Origin: Thalassotalea agarivorans
GTDB taxonomy: Bacteria; Pseudomonadota; Gammaproteobacteria; Enterobacterales; Alteromonadaceae
Reading direction: 5' to 3'
Length of the DNA stretch: 64,000 nt
Assembly: GCF_030295955.1 (NCBI RefSeq)
Contig: NZ_AP027363.1
Span: 1,426,001 to 1,490,000, forward strand
The position numbers and the translations under genes are program-made. This document shows positions 46,345 to 55,395 of the stretch, in pieces; the first letter of the stretch is position 1, and each line of letters starts with the position of its first letter. The notes under the pieces were generated by a model. That model was given only the letters and a program-made list of their open reading frames with translations, was not told the origin of the DNA and searched no databases.

Positions 46345-47035
46345 GACGGCAAATTCCGAAACTATCCTTAAAGTGAATGCATTAACAAAGTCATTCCAAT
46401 TACCAGACCATCAACTGACGTTATTGAAGCCAACGAGCTTTGACGTAAACAAAGGCGAAACAGTTGCTATTGTTGGCGCATCAGGCTCTGGTAAAACGAC
46501 ACTACTCTCTTTGCTAGCTGGTTTAGATTTACCAACTACAGGGGAAGTGTATCTCAAAGAACACCCATTGCACCAGTCTGATGAAGAGGAAAGAACTGCG
46601 ATAAGAGCGAAACATGTAGGATTTATTTTCCAACAATTTCTGTTAGTTAACAGTTTAACAGCGCTTGAAAATGTGATGTTGCCTGCAGAACTAGCCAATA
46701 TGGAAGATGCGTCTGAAAAAGCGAAAGCATTGTTAAGCCAAGTCTCTTTAGGTGAAAGATTTGACCATTATCCATCGCAGCTTTCTGGCGGTGAACAACA
46801 ACGTGTAGCCATAGCACGCGCTTTTATTACGCAACCGGAAATCTTATTTGCTGACGAGCCAACAGGTAACTTAGATACCAATACCGGTGAGCACGTTACA
46901 GAGCTGTTGTTTGAACTAAACAAGCAACATGGTACAACGCTTGTGCTCGTTACCCATGATATGAAGTTAGCACAACGCTGTGAGCGCCAGTTAAAAATGG
47001 AAGCAGGGCAACTAGTCGAAGTAACGGGAGCTTAG
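46343..47035 (+). CDS. ybbA: ABC transporter ATP-binding protein YbbA
   Basis: A 230-residue ABC ATPase of the LolD/MacB-like type: Walker A 'GASGSGKTTLLSLLAG', Q-loop 'FIFQQFLLVNSL', signature 'LSGGEQQRVAIARAF', Walker B 'LFADEPTGNLD', H-loop 'VTHD'. It is paired with the permease YbbP that begins 4 bases after its stop. The ATG at 46343 shares two bases with the tesA start on the other strand. Confidence 0.94.
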   Translation: MTANSETILKVNALTKSFQLPDHQLTLLKPTSFDVNKGETVAIVGASGSGKTTLLSLLAGLDLPTTGEVYLKEHPLHQSDEEERTAIRAKHVGFIFQQFLLVNSLTALENVMLPAELANMEDASEKAKALLSQVSLGERFDHYPSQLSGGEQQRVAIARAFITQPEILFADEPTGNLDTNTGEHVTELLFELNKQHGTTLVLVTHDMKLAQRCERQLKMEAGQLVEVTGA

Positions 47036-47039
47036 GCCG

Positions 47040-49544
47040 ATGAAAATTTGGCAACTACAGTCGTTGCGGCTTCTTAAACATGAACTTCGTCGTGGAGAAT
47101 TGACGATAGTCTTCCTCGCGATAGTATTAGCTGTCGCATCAATATTTTCTTTGTCAGCTATTTCTAACCATATTCGCGATGGATTATTGAGCAACAGTAC
47201 GTCGTTTATCGCCTCAGATAGAGTATTGCGCTCGTCGAGACAGATAAGTGATGACATTCCAACGTATGCGACTGAACTAGGTTTGGCTAGCGCGCAGTTG
47301 ACGGAAATGTCTTCTATGGTGTTTTCAACAGAGCAAATGTTGTTAGCACAGCTTAAAGTCGTCACCGAAGGATATCCGCTGCGTGGAGAGCTCTTAGTTT
47401 CAACGCAAGGGCAGGCGAGTAAAGCATTAAATGCGCCGAAAGCAGGTGAAGTATGGGTAGAGCGTAAGCTACTTCGAAGCTTGCAAGTTGATGTGGGTGA
47501 CAAAATTGAAATTGGTGCTGCTAGTTTTGTCATCGCAGGTGTAGCCACTCAAATTCCAGATGCCTCGTTTAGCGTGTTTACGCAAGGCCCAACGGTCATT
47601 TTAAATCAACAAGATTTAGCCGCTACTAAACTAATCCAACCGGGCAGCCGTGTAACTTACAAGTATTTGTTTGCCGGAGCCAACAGTGACATTGAATCGT
47701 TCGAAGAGTGGGTAAAACCGCAACTTAACGATGCGCAACGTTTTTATGATGTTAAATCACGACAATCACCCCTCGCCAATGCATTAACCCGCGCAGAGCA
47801 ATATTTGTCTTTGTCGAGCATGTTGGGTGTTATGCTTGCCGCGGTAGCCGTTGCGGTAGCAAGCCGTCGCTACGGACATCGCAATCAACCTATTGTTGCC
47901 GTTTATAAAGCAATGGGTGCGCCGCAATCATTTTTGTCGAAAATGTATGTGCTCCATTGGTCATTATTGTCGTTATGTGCACTGCTGGTTGGCCTGCTGA
48001 TAGGTTATATACTCTATTACATTGGCGCTTCAGCAATGGAAGAGCAGCTTGGCCATAGCGTGAATCCATTGCCGTTAAAAGCAATTTCTATGTCCGTTTT
48101 TACCGGTATCGTCTGTGCTGTTGCTTTTGCATGGACACCGCTTAAAACATTGGTTTCAACGTCTCCTTTGTTTGTCATCCGAGGCAAAGATGATAGTTTT
48201 TGGGCCGTTACAAAGTGGCAACGTGTTTTACCGCTAGGGGCACTTTTTGCGTTGCTCGTGTTATTTTCAAACAGTGTGGCATTGAGTGTTGCTTTGTTGT
48301 TAGGTGGCCTATTGGTTTCCGCTTTATTGATATTTGTTGGCCGTATATTTATGGGCGCAGGTCGTAAAGCGGGTAGTCAGGCAGGAAAGGCTTGGCGTTT
48401 GGCGATGGCAAATTTGCAGCGCCGCGCTGGCGAAAACAGTGTTCAATTAGTGAGCTTTACCATAGCGATTAAATTATTGTTGCTGATTTTGGTAGTAAAG
48501 AACGCTTTAATTCAAGAATGGCAAGAACAGTTACCTGAAGACGCGCCAAATCGTTTCCTTATTAATATCGCTCAAGAGCAAACAGATGCCGTTAATCAGT
48601 TTGTTGAACAAAATAAGTTGGACACCAGTGGAGTATATCCTGTCGTAAGAGGTCGATTGACTGCGATAAATGAAGAGCAAGTGCGCCGCAGAGTGACTAA
48701 AGAAGAGGATGCGGAAACAGATACTGACCAGGGCAGGCAAGGTATCGGCCGAGAGCTTAATTTAACTTGGCGAGAAGCACTGCCAAATGAAAACACCATC
48801 GTTGAAGGTCAATGGTGGGAATCAGATGCCGTTGAAGGGGTTTCGATAGAGCAATCTTTAGCGATGAGACTAAATATCGGACTGGGAGATACCTTAAGCT
48901 TCCAGCTAGGTAGCGAACAGTTTAGTGTGCCTGTCACCAGTGTACGAGAAGTTAACTGGCAAAGCATGCAACCTAACTTTTACATGATTTTTAGTCCTAG
49001 CGTATTGTCGGATTTTCCTGCGACTTACATCATGTCATTACATGTTGAAGAAAATCAGAAACTTGCCTTTGATGACTTTTTAGGACAATACCCAACAATA
49101 TCAATGATAGACGTCGATGCAATGATAGCGCAGCTAAGAGATGTTATTGATCAGGTTTCGGTAGCGGTAGAGTTTGTACTCATACTTGTTGTGCTAGCAG
49201 GCAGTTTAGTCCTTATTGCGCAAGTTCAGGCAAGCATGGAAGAAAGAGAGCGAGAACTTGCAATACTAAAAACCTTAGGTGCAAATGGTCATCTTTTACG
49301 TAACAGTGTATTGTATGAGTTTGTTGCACTTGGCGCGATTGCCGGTTTAATGGCCAGTATGGCGATGGAACTCGCGGTCTACATATTGCAACAACGGGTA
49401 TTTGATATGGAACCAGGCTGGCATCTAACGTATTGGGTCATAGGTATTGTGTGTGGCGCAGTATTCGTTGGAGCTATGGGATTATTAAGCTGTTGGCGCC
49501 TATTAAAATTACCAAGCATGACTCTCATTAGAAGAACAATGTAA
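47040..49544 (+). CDS. ybbP: ABC transporter permease YbbP (FtsX-like)
   Basis: The 834-residue inner-membrane protein has an N-terminal anchor (about 20-42), a large periplasmic domain, several central membrane helices (about 255-430), a second periplasmic domain and a C-terminal FtsX-type helix set (about 700-830, 'ERERELAILKTLGANGHLL'). With YbbA it forms an export or lipoprotein-type machine associated with TesA; its substrate is not established. Confidence 0.93.
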   Translation: MKIWQLQSLRLLKHELRRGELTIVFLAIVLAVASIFSLSAISNHIRDGLLSNSTSFIASDRVLRSSRQISDDIPTYATELGLASAQLTEMSSMVFSTEQMLLAQLKVVTEGYPLRGELLVSTQGQASKALNAPKAGEVWVERKLLRSLQVDVGDKIEIGAASFVIAGVATQIPDASFSVFTQGPTVILNQQDLAATKLIQPGSRVTYKYLFAGANSDIESFEEWVKPQLNDAQRFYDVKSRQSPLANALTRAEQYLSLSSMLGVMLAAVAVAVASRRYGHRNQPIVAVYKAMGAPQSFLSKMYVLHWSLLSLCALLVGLLIGYILYYIGASAMEEQLGHSVNPLPLKAISMSVFTGIVCAVAFAWTPLKTLVSTSPLFVIRGKDDSFWAVTKWQRVLPLGALFALLVLFSNSVALSVALLLGGLLVSALLIFVGRIFMGAGRKAGSQAGKAWRLAMANLQRRAGENSVQLVSFTIAIKLLLLILVVKNALIQEWQEQLPEDAPNRFLINIAQEQTDAVNQFVEQNKLDTSGVYPVVRGRLTAINEEQVRRRVTKEEDAETDTDQGRQGIGRELNLTWREALPNENTIVEGQWWESDAVEGVSIEQSLAMRLNIGLGDTLSFQLGSEQFSVPVTSVREVNWQSMQPNFYMIFSPSVLSDFPATYIMSLHVEENQKLAFDDFLGQYPTISMIDVDAMIAQLRDVIDQVSVAVEFVLILVVLAGSLVLIAQVQASMEERERELAILKTLGANGHLLRNSVLYEFVALGAIAGLMASMAMELAVYILQQRVFDMEPGWHLTYWVIGIVCGAVFVGAMGLLSCWRLLKLPSMTLIRRTM

Positions 49545-49558
49545 GAAGGGACACACCT

Positions 49559-50602
49559 GTGAGTAATATTAATTTGGGGATGCTCAAAGGCGTCCTTATT
49601 TTGGCGAGTATCTTTGTTATATTTGCCGGAATTCAAGCGGCATCAAATATGTTGGTGCCTCTGCTTCTCTCAATTTTCATCGCGATTATTTGCCAACCGT
49701 TAGTTAATTTGGCGGCTCGCTATAAAATGCCTAAATTTATTGCAATCACTGCCGTTGTGGCAATTTTTGTGGCGATAGCGCTAAGTTTAGCGGCGTTAGT
49801 AGGGCGTTCATTAACAGAATTGTCAAAGCAGTTACCTGTCTACAGAAGCCAGTTAAATGAACAGTTTTCATGGGTGATTAATAAACTGGCAGAATATGAC
49901 ATACAGTTTACGAGTCTGCTTAGTGAATACGTAGATCCAGCGGCCGCTCTTGGTTTGGCAACTGACATGCTTAGTGGCTTGGGCGGCGTTATGGCCAATC
50001 TCTTTTTGATTATATTAACTGTCGTTTTTATTCTATTTGAAGCTGATTCTTTTCCTAAAAAGCTACATATCGCACTCGATGACCCTAGCATGCGAGAAAA
50101 ACAAATTGATAAATTTTTGCATTCGGTCAACAACTATCTAGCCATTAAAACCTTGGTCAGTATTGCAACAGGTTTGTTGGTCACAGTCATGTTATGGGCA
50201 TTCGGTTTAGATTTTTATCTTCTTTGGGGCGTATTGGCCTTTTTACTGAACTATATTCCTAATATAGGCTCTATAATTGCAGCGGTACCAGCAATGAGTT
50301 TAGCAGTATTGCAGTTGGGACCAGGAGCGGCGGGCGCCATTGGCCTCGGTTACTTGGGTATCAATACGATAATGGGCAACATTGTAGAGCCAAAATTCTT
50401 AGGCAAAGGGCTAGGTCTATCTACTCTCGTTGTGTTTCTTTCTTTAGTGTTTTGGGGCTGGATGTTGGGCAGCGTTGGTATGCTGTTATCTGTGCCACTG
50501 ACTATGGTGATTAAGATAGGCCTTGAAAATAGTGAAGATGGACGTTGGTTAGCTGTTTTACTTTCTGGTGAAGATATCGAAGAGGAATCGTCAGCCAACT
50601 AA
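49559..50602 (+). CDS. AI-2E family transporter (PerM/YdiK-like permease)
   Basis: The GTG start at 49559 has AAGAAGGG just upstream. The 347 residues contain about eight transmembrane helices, a hydrophilic region in the middle (about 65-150) and the family motif 'FLLNYIPNIGSIIAAVPA' near residue 235. Family members export small molecules or sodium; despite the name, autoinducer-2 transport is shown for few. It follows ybbP by 14 bases and may be in the same transcript. Confidence 0.88.
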   Translation: MSNINLGMLKGVLILASIFVIFAGIQAASNMLVPLLLSIFIAIICQPLVNLAARYKMPKFIAITAVVAIFVAIALSLAALVGRSLTELSKQLPVYRSQLNEQFSWVINKLAEYDIQFTSLLSEYVDPAAALGLATDMLSGLGGVMANLFLIILTVVFILFEADSFPKKLHIALDDPSMREKQIDKFLHSVNNYLAIKTLVSIATGLLVTVMLWAFGLDFYLLWGVLAFLLNYIPNIGSIIAAVPAMSLAVLQLGPGAAGAIGLGYLGINTIMGNIVEPKFLGKGLGLSTLVVFLSLVFWGWMLGSVGMLLSVPLTMVIKIGLENSEDGRWLAVLLSGEDIEEESSAN

Positions 50603-50617
50603 TCAGGCACTTCTTGT

Positions 50618-50654
50618 AAAAACGCCGCGCAAAGACATACCACCGCGGCGTTTT
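50618..50654 (+). terminator. Terminator after the AI-2E family gene
   Basis: AAAACGCCGCG pairs with CGCGGCGTTTT across a 14-base loop, 16 bases after the stop codon. Confidence 0.75.
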
Positions 50655-50715
50655 GCTATCTTGATAAATTGTTGGTATTTTATTGTTTTATAATGCTTTT
50701 TCAGATGGAGTTGAT

Positions 50716-51087
50716 ATGAGTAGACTATTGTCTTTAGTTTTTTTTACCACCTTGTTTTTGGTGGGTTGCAGCAACACAACCTTGTATACCAATGGGCCTA
50801 AGTATATGGAAAGCCAGGCAAGAAATAGTGTGGTAGACACCTATACCAACTATCAAGTCTGGGAATTAGGTGGCAAACAATTGCGCTATGTTGAAACTAG
50901 GCATTGCCAACATGATTTTCGTCAAGAAATGCCCAGTAAATCAGCAATGATTGATAGTCTTAAAGAGCAAACTCAAAAACTGGGTGGCAACGCCCTAGTG
51001 GTTGATTCCTGTGATTATGCCGATACAGCAACCTGTGACGTCGAAATGTTATGTAAGGGTTTCGCTTACCACATCGACTATCAATAG
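50716..51087 (+). CDS. Second RcsF-like lipoprotein
   Basis: The ATG at 50716 (GATGGAG ribosome site) gives 123 residues; the ATG at 50683 would put extra residues before the signal. Lipobox 'FLVGC' marks Cys18 or nearby for acylation. The mature domain keeps the RcsF pattern of four cysteines: 'ETRHCQHD', 'ALVVDSCDY', and 'TCDVEMLCKG', with 'LGGNAL' in place of the usual GANA motif. It is monocistronic, with a terminator behind it. It is quite diverged from the copy at 34679. Function unknown outside enterics. Confidence 0.72.
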   Translation: MSRLLSLVFFTTLFLVGCSNTTLYTNGPKYMESQARNSVVDTYTNYQVWELGGKQLRYVETRHCQHDFRQEMPSKSAMIDSLKEQTQKLGGNALVVDSCDYADTATCDVEMLCKGFAYHIDYQ

Positions 51088-51093
51088 ACGGCG

Positions 51094-51122
51094 AAAAAAA
51101 GCTCCTATATGGAGCTTTTTTT
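51094..51122. terminator. Bidirectional terminator between the RcsF-like gene and bcp
   Basis: AAAAAAAGCTCC-TATAT-GGAGCTTTTTTT between converging genes. Confidence 0.92.
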
Positions 51123-51128
51123 GACGTT

Positions 51129-51602
51129 TTAGTTAAGTTCGTTAAGCACGTCAAGCACCACTTCGTGGTGATTTTTAGTTTTGAACTTATCAAACACATG
51201 ACGGATATTGCCGTCTAAGCCGATTAAGAAGCTTAATCTGTGAATACCGTCATATTCTCTACCCATGAACTTCTTTAGGCCCCACACGCCAAAATCATCT
51301 GCTACTTTATGATCAACATCTGAAAGTAGCGTAAAATTTAATGCATCTCGTTCACAGAATTTAGCCAATCGTTTGCTTTCATCAGGGCTAATGCCAAACA
51401 CAACCGTGTTCTTTGCTTCGAGTGCCGACTTGCTGTCTCGTAAACCTTGCGCTTGTATAGTGCACCCTGGCGTCATCGCCTTTGGATAGAAATAGACCAG
51501 AACCTGCTTTTTACCGATAAAATCGGCCAAAGCGACTGTATTGCCGTTTTCATCTGGCAATTCAAATAGTGGAGCTTTATCACCTACAGTAAGCGTTTTC
51601 AT
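51129..51602 (-). CDS. bcp: Thioredoxin-dependent peroxiredoxin, Bcp/PrxQ family
   Basis: Reduces hydrogen peroxide and organic hydroperoxides. Its 157 residues include the peroxidatic motif 'YPKAMTPGCTIQ' with Cys47. The resolving Cys found five residues later in E. coli Bcp is Gln here; instead Cys83 ('LAKFCERDALNF') is at the position used for resolution in the alpha-3 subtype of PrxQ. Located beside bamC, divergently. Confidence 0.95.
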   Translation of the reverse strand: MKTLTVGDKAPLFELPDENGNTVALADFIGKKQVLVYFYPKAMTPGCTIQAQGLRDSKSALEAKNTVVFGISPDESKRLAKFCERDALNFTLLSDVDHKVADDFGVWGLKKFMGREYDGIHRLSFLIGLDGNIRHVFDKFKTKNHHEVVLDVLNELN

Positions 51603-51956
51603 TTGATTTCCTTTATTTTTTAATCGCTTTTCATGCGAAACATTGGCAAATGCGATAAAAGCACGTATCGCAATTGCTGAAGTATTTGGCGTACATTTTA
51701 AAATAAACTATTAAAATTTAGTATCCATCAATATGCTGATATCAATCCATTAACAAAAATGGTAACAATTCTAGCCAATTATTGCCTATGTTAGCTTGTT
51801 TTTGCATACGTCTGAAAGTAACATTAAGCCCACTTTTATTTTTAACTGTGTAGAAGCGCTATTCAAAATGAACTTATCAATAAAAGCGCACTCATATATA
51901 AGCAGTCAGTAGTACACATAGGTGTTATCAAACTTAACGGTTTGATTGGAGTTTTA
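51603..51956. other. Intergenic region between bcp and bamC
   Basis: About 350 AT-rich bases without a credible gene. dapA, which commonly precedes bamC, is absent. Just ahead of the bamC ribosome site, ATCAAAC (51927-51933) pairs with GTTTGAT (51940-51946), leaving GGAG (51948) at the base of the hairpin. Promoters for both divergent genes must lie here; none is clear-cut. Confidence 0.4.
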
Positions 51957-53024
51957 ATGAATCGTCAATTAATCGCAATGTCGGTATTGTTGTCTTTAGC
52001 GGCATGTTCAACAGGTGGTCACAAGCAGGCTGGTGGCAGCTTCGATTACGCAGAGGCTGATGAAAGCCAACCTCTTATTATCCCAGAAGGTCTTAAAACG
52101 CCAAAATATAGCGAAGAGTTTTATGTGTCCAACCAGATCAATCAAGAAGGTCCTGTTGGTAAATCAGTTGATATTAGAGCGCCGAGCTTAACACTGCCGG
52201 TTGCTACATCATCTCGTGTAGAGCCAAAGGCGCAACAAGCGACAATTTGGTTTGACCAAGTACTTGATGACAAGAATTTAACGGATTTTATTAAAAACGC
52301 CATTGCTAAGCAGTTGGAAAAAGACAACGTGCAAGAGCAAGCATTGTCTAGCAATGTCATCGAATCTGGCTGGTATGACATAGAGCAAATTTCTGGCCCA
52401 TGGCTATTTGAATCTATCGAAGTTGTTGAGAGCATGCGTTATAAGTATGAGCTAGCACCTAAGCCTCACGGACGTAGTGTTGCATTAACAGTCTCTTTGG
52501 TTGATTACAAAAGTGATGCCAATCAAAAAATGGACCCTATCGACAAACAACGCGCAGAAGTAGCAATGCTAAATGAGATCGTTGCACAGGTTGATTACCA
52601 GTATAGGGTTTACAAGCGCGATCAGCGTTTACTGCGCTCTAGTCAACAGCTAGTTAGCTTAGGAGCCAACCCTGAAGGTGAAGCATCTTATATTGTCGAA
52701 ATGGAAGCCGATTCGCTATGGCTTAATATGCCAATTTTCTTTGAAGATTATGGCTTTAGCGTTACCGATCTAAACGAAACCAAGCAAATCTATTATGTCG
52801 ATTTTGTGAAGCCGGATAACTCATTCTGGCAAACACTATGGGGTGATGACGTACCAGTGATTGAAGTTGAAGATGCGAGTTATCAGTTCGTGTTAAAAGA
52901 TTTGGGCGATGAGTCGACATCTGTAACGATTTACAATTCGCAAGGAGAGCCATTACCAGTGGAAACATTGGAGCGTATCTACCCTGTGATGGAACCCGCG
53001 CTATCGTTTAGAAATGTATTCTAA
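51957..53024 (+). CDS. bamC: Outer-membrane protein assembly factor BamC
   Basis: Lipoprotein of the BAM complex that folds beta-barrel proteins into the outer membrane. The ATG at 51957 (GGAG site) gives 355 residues with lipobox 'LSLAAC'. A flexible N-terminal segment follows ('PLIIPEGLKTPKYSEEFYV'), which in E. coli binds BamD. Two helix-grip domains occupy about 90-215 and 225-350. A terminator follows the stop. Confidence 0.9.
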   Translation: MNRQLIAMSVLLSLAACSTGGHKQAGGSFDYAEADESQPLIIPEGLKTPKYSEEFYVSNQINQEGPVGKSVDIRAPSLTLPVATSSRVEPKAQQATIWFDQVLDDKNLTDFIKNAIAKQLEKDNVQEQALSSNVIESGWYDIEQISGPWLFESIEVVESMRYKYELAPKPHGRSVALTVSLVDYKSDANQKMDPIDKQRAEVAMLNEIVAQVDYQYRVYKRDQRLLRSSQQLVSLGANPEGEASYIVEMEADSLWLNMPIFFEDYGFSVTDLNETKQIYYVDFVKPDNSFWQTLWGDDVPVIEVEDASYQFVLKDLGDESTSVTIYNSQGEPLPVETLERIYPVMEPALSFRNVF

Positions 53025-53026
53025 AG

Positions 53027-53058
53027 TAAAAAAAGCTTCTAATTAGAAGCTTTTTTTT
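53027..53058 (+). terminator. Terminator after bamC, overlapping the next gene's 3' end
   Basis: AAAAAAAGCTTCT pairs with AGAAGCTTTTTTTT around AATT. On the minus strand the same bases encode the last residues and stop of the small membrane protein. Confidence 0.9.
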
Positions 53059-53227
53059 CGTCTGAATCTGATGTTTTGTCCTTACTATTTCTTGGTAAGG
53101 TTTCTTTAAGGTCATTCAAGCTTTTTTTTCTCAGCGGTTGGCTCGCACTTTTATGCACCGTACTGAGCGCACCTATGATCATTAAAAACACCACGATGGC
53201 GATGATAATGCCGATTTCTTTACCCAT
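53039..53227 (-). CDS. Small single-pass membrane protein (possibly DUF2897)
   Basis: A 62-residue protein with one N-terminal transmembrane helix ('IGIIIAIVVFLMIIGAL', residues 5-21) and a charged, lysine-rich cytoplasmic tail. Size, layout and position near dapE fit the DUF2897 family, but this is from memory of the family pattern and not certain. It starts 3 bases after the stop of the upstream peptidase gene, which supports a real gene in that operon. Confidence 0.65.
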   Translation of the reverse strand: MGKEIGIIIAIVVFLMIIGALSTVHKSASQPLRKKSLNDLKETLPRNSKDKTSDSDEKKASN

Positions 53228-53230
53228 AAT

Positions 53231-53905
53231 TTATCCTACATTAACTACATACTGATCATACAGTGCTGGCAAACTATCAAGCAAGGCTTGTTTACCCATT
53301 ATATTGCTTGCAGCAATACACTGAGCGAGCACATCTAGGGTAAGTTGGCTCAAAAATGGTTTGGATAATGCTCCAAACGAGAGATGCCAAGGCTCTGCTG
53401 CAACGCCGCCTCTGTATTTGTCGTAGGGCCAATAGTAGCCGTATTTAGATGCGTTATTAGTGAGCCATTGGGTTAACGGGTAAAAATAGCCATCTTGCTC
53501 GTATTCCCAAGGTGCTAATTGTAATGCTTGATTACTTGGTAGCAATGAAGGAGAGTATAGATCAATGTCTGTACCCCAATGATGTCTGCTAGCACCTGGT
53601 AAGGCTGAATAGAGCATTATTGCCTGTATTCGTTCAATGTCAGGTAGTTGGGTAATGTCGACTTTTTCATCTTTTTCGTTAAAGACAGGCTTTGCGCCAC
53701 TAAATTTGGCATTCCATATCGCTAACTGCTGCTCAAAACTTCTAAAGCTACTGGCAATGGCAATGTCGATACCATCCTTTTGAGCATCATGCTGCATTAG
53801 CTTAAAACTTTGCACTGCGTCCTTGTGAAGCAAAACCGACGGGCTTATCTCAACAAGATGCGTTGAGGTTTTTCCCGTCAGTATAGCGTCAGCAGTGCTT
53901 GTCAC
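53231..53905 (-). CDS. M15-family D-Ala-D-Ala carboxypeptidase (VanY/DacB-like)
   Basis: A 224-residue protein with the M15 zinc-peptidase motifs: 'ASSFRSFEQQLAIWNAKF' near residue 50, 'SRHHWGTDIDLY' (zinc His and Asp, near 111-118) and 'AAEPWHLSF' (catalytic Glu, zinc His). No clear signal peptide is seen, so either it acts in the cytoplasm on muropeptides or the start is mis-called. It lies 2 bases after dapE; dapE produces the diaminopimelate used in the peptidoglycan it acts on. Confidence 0.85.
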   Translation of the reverse strand: MTSTADAILTGKTSTHLVEISPSVLLHKDAVQSFKLMQHDAQKDGIDIAIASSFRSFEQQLAIWNAKFSGAKPVFNEKDEKVDITQLPDIERIQAIMLYSALPGASRHHWGTDIDLYSPSLLPSNQALQLAPWEYEQDGYFYPLTQWLTNNASKYGYYWPYDKYRGGVAAEPWHLSFGALSKPFLSQLTLDVLAQCIAASNIMGKQALLDSLPALYDQYVVNVG

Positions 53906-53907
53906 GA

Positions 53908-55044
53908 TTAACTCGCCAACACGTCTACCAACACCTGATAGTAGATGTCGGTCAGCTTATCAAGATCGGCGATAGAAACGCATTCATTGATCTGATGTAT
54001 GGTTTTATTGCTGGGGCCGAGCTCAACAACTTGTGCACCGGTAGGTGCAATGAAACGACCATCAGATGTACCACCGGAGGTAGATAGTGTTGTGGTGATA
54101 TCGGTCACTTGCTTAATTGCATGCTCACATGCATATACAAGTGTGCCAGGCTCAGTGATAAAAGGTTTACCGTTGTATGTCCATTTTATATCAAAATCTA
54201 CGCCATGTTCTGCCAGCGTACTTTCAACTTTTTCTACAATGATTTCATCTGACAGTTCAGTACTGTAACGCAGATTAAATAGGGTAGTGACATGTCCTGG
54301 TACAACATTGGTCGCGCCAGTACCGCCATTAATGTTGGTTATTTGAAAGCTTGTTGGTGGAAAATACTCATTGCCATCATCCCAATGGATTTGACTAAGC
54401 TGCGCTAATACTGGCATCGCAAAATGAATGGGATTTTTAACATGGTCAGGGTAGGCAACATGCCCTTGATGTCCTTTTATATCAAGATCAGCCGAAATAG
54501 AGCCTCTGCGTCCATTTTTGATCACATCACCGACTTTGTCTGTGCTTGATGGCTCGCCAACAATACAGTAATCAATCTTCTCATTTCTAGCTTCCAGCGT
54601 ATCAATAACACGCGTTGTACCATTGATAAATGGGCCTTCCTCGTCACTGGTGATCAAAAAAGCGATTGAACCTTTATGATCTGGATAGTCTTTTACAAAT
54701 CGCTCTGTTGCCACCAACATCGCTGCTAAGCTACCTTTCATGTCTGCAGCGCCACGTCCATAAAGCATGCCATCCTTTTCTGTCGGCACAAACGGGTCGG
54801 TATGCCATAGATCTAGATTACCAGCAGGCACGACATCAGTGTGTCCGGCAAAGCAAAAGACAGGCGCTTGCGTGCCTCGGCGAGCCCAAAGGTTTGTGGT
54901 ATCTTCAAATACCATCGTTTCTTCCAAAAAGCCGACGCTGCCTAAAGTTTCCATCATTAATGGCTGACAGCCTTCATCTTCTGGCGTAACAGACTTACGC
55001 GCGATAAGTGCTTTTGCTAACTCAAGCGTCTTGGGATTATGCAT
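53908..55044 (-). CDS. dapE: Succinyl-diaminopimelate desuccinylase
   Basis: Removes succinate from N-succinyl-LL-diaminopimelate in the lysine/peptidoglycan pathway. The ATG at 55044 ('[14 protein letters not shown]') overlaps the upstream ArsC-like gene by 8 bases, giving 378 residues, the normal length. The metal ligands are visible in '[11 protein letters not shown]', '[12 protein letters not shown]', 'TSDEEGPF' (catalytic Glu) and near the end 'GTSDGRFI' and '[14 protein letters not shown]'. Confidence 0.96.
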   Translation of the reverse strand: MHNPKTLELAKALIARKSVTPEDEGCQPLMMETLGSVGFLEETMVFEDTTNLWARRGTQAPVFCFAGHTDVVPAGNLDLWHTDPFVPTEKDGMLYGRGAADMKGSLAAMLVATERFVKDYPDHKGSIAFLITSDEEGPFINGTTRVIDTLEARNEKIDYCIVGEPSSTDKVGDVIKNGRRGSISADLDIKGHQGHVAYPDHVKNPIHFAMPVLAQLSQIHWDDGNEYFPPTSFQITNINGGTGATNVVPGHVTTLFNLRYSTELSDEIIVEKVESTLAEHGVDFDIKWTYNGKPFITEPGTLVYACEHAIKQVTDITTTLSTSGGTSDGRFIAPTGAQVVELGPSNKTIHQINECVSIADLDKLTDIYYQVLVDVLAS

Positions 55045-55390
55045 TGTCAAAATACTCTTGATAATCGGCCGCTTTAAAGCCAACTTTGTAGTTGCCATTC
55101 ATGTGCATTATTGGGCGCTTTAATAACGTAGGTTGTGCAAGTACTTCAGGCGTAATCGTGGATAATGAAAACTGTGCTTTAACGTCGTCGCTCAAGTTAC
55201 GGTATGTTGTACTGCGTTTATTAATTAACACATCTAAAGCGATATTTGACGCAAACTCATCGAACAAGGATTCAGACAAGCCGGCTTTTTTATAATCATG
55301 AAAGGTGTATTCAATACCCGCGTTATCTAGCCATTTCATGGCTTTTTTGACAGTATCGCAATTGTTAATACCGTATAAAGTGATGGTCAT
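55037..55390 (-). CDS. ArsC/Spx-family protein (YffB type)
   Basis: A 117-residue thioredoxin-fold protein starting '[20 protein letters not shown]', with the single active-site Cys11, and ending '[17 protein letters not shown]'. It is the YffB branch, commonly placed just before dapE, and not a proven arsenate reductase. It overlaps dapE by 8 bases and follows the ACT-domain gene by 5 bases. Confidence 0.9.
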   Translation of the reverse strand: MTITLYGINNCDTVKKAMKWLDNAGIEYTFHDYKKAGLSESLFDEFASNIALDVLINKRSTTYRNLSDDVKAQFSLSTITPEVLAQPTLLKRPIMHMNGNYKVGFKAADYQEYFDNA

Positions 55391-55395
55391 AGTTA

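Noticed and set aside
47012-47548. A 178-codon frame antisense to ybbP
   Set aside because: Shadow frame opposite a well-recognised permease, no family features.
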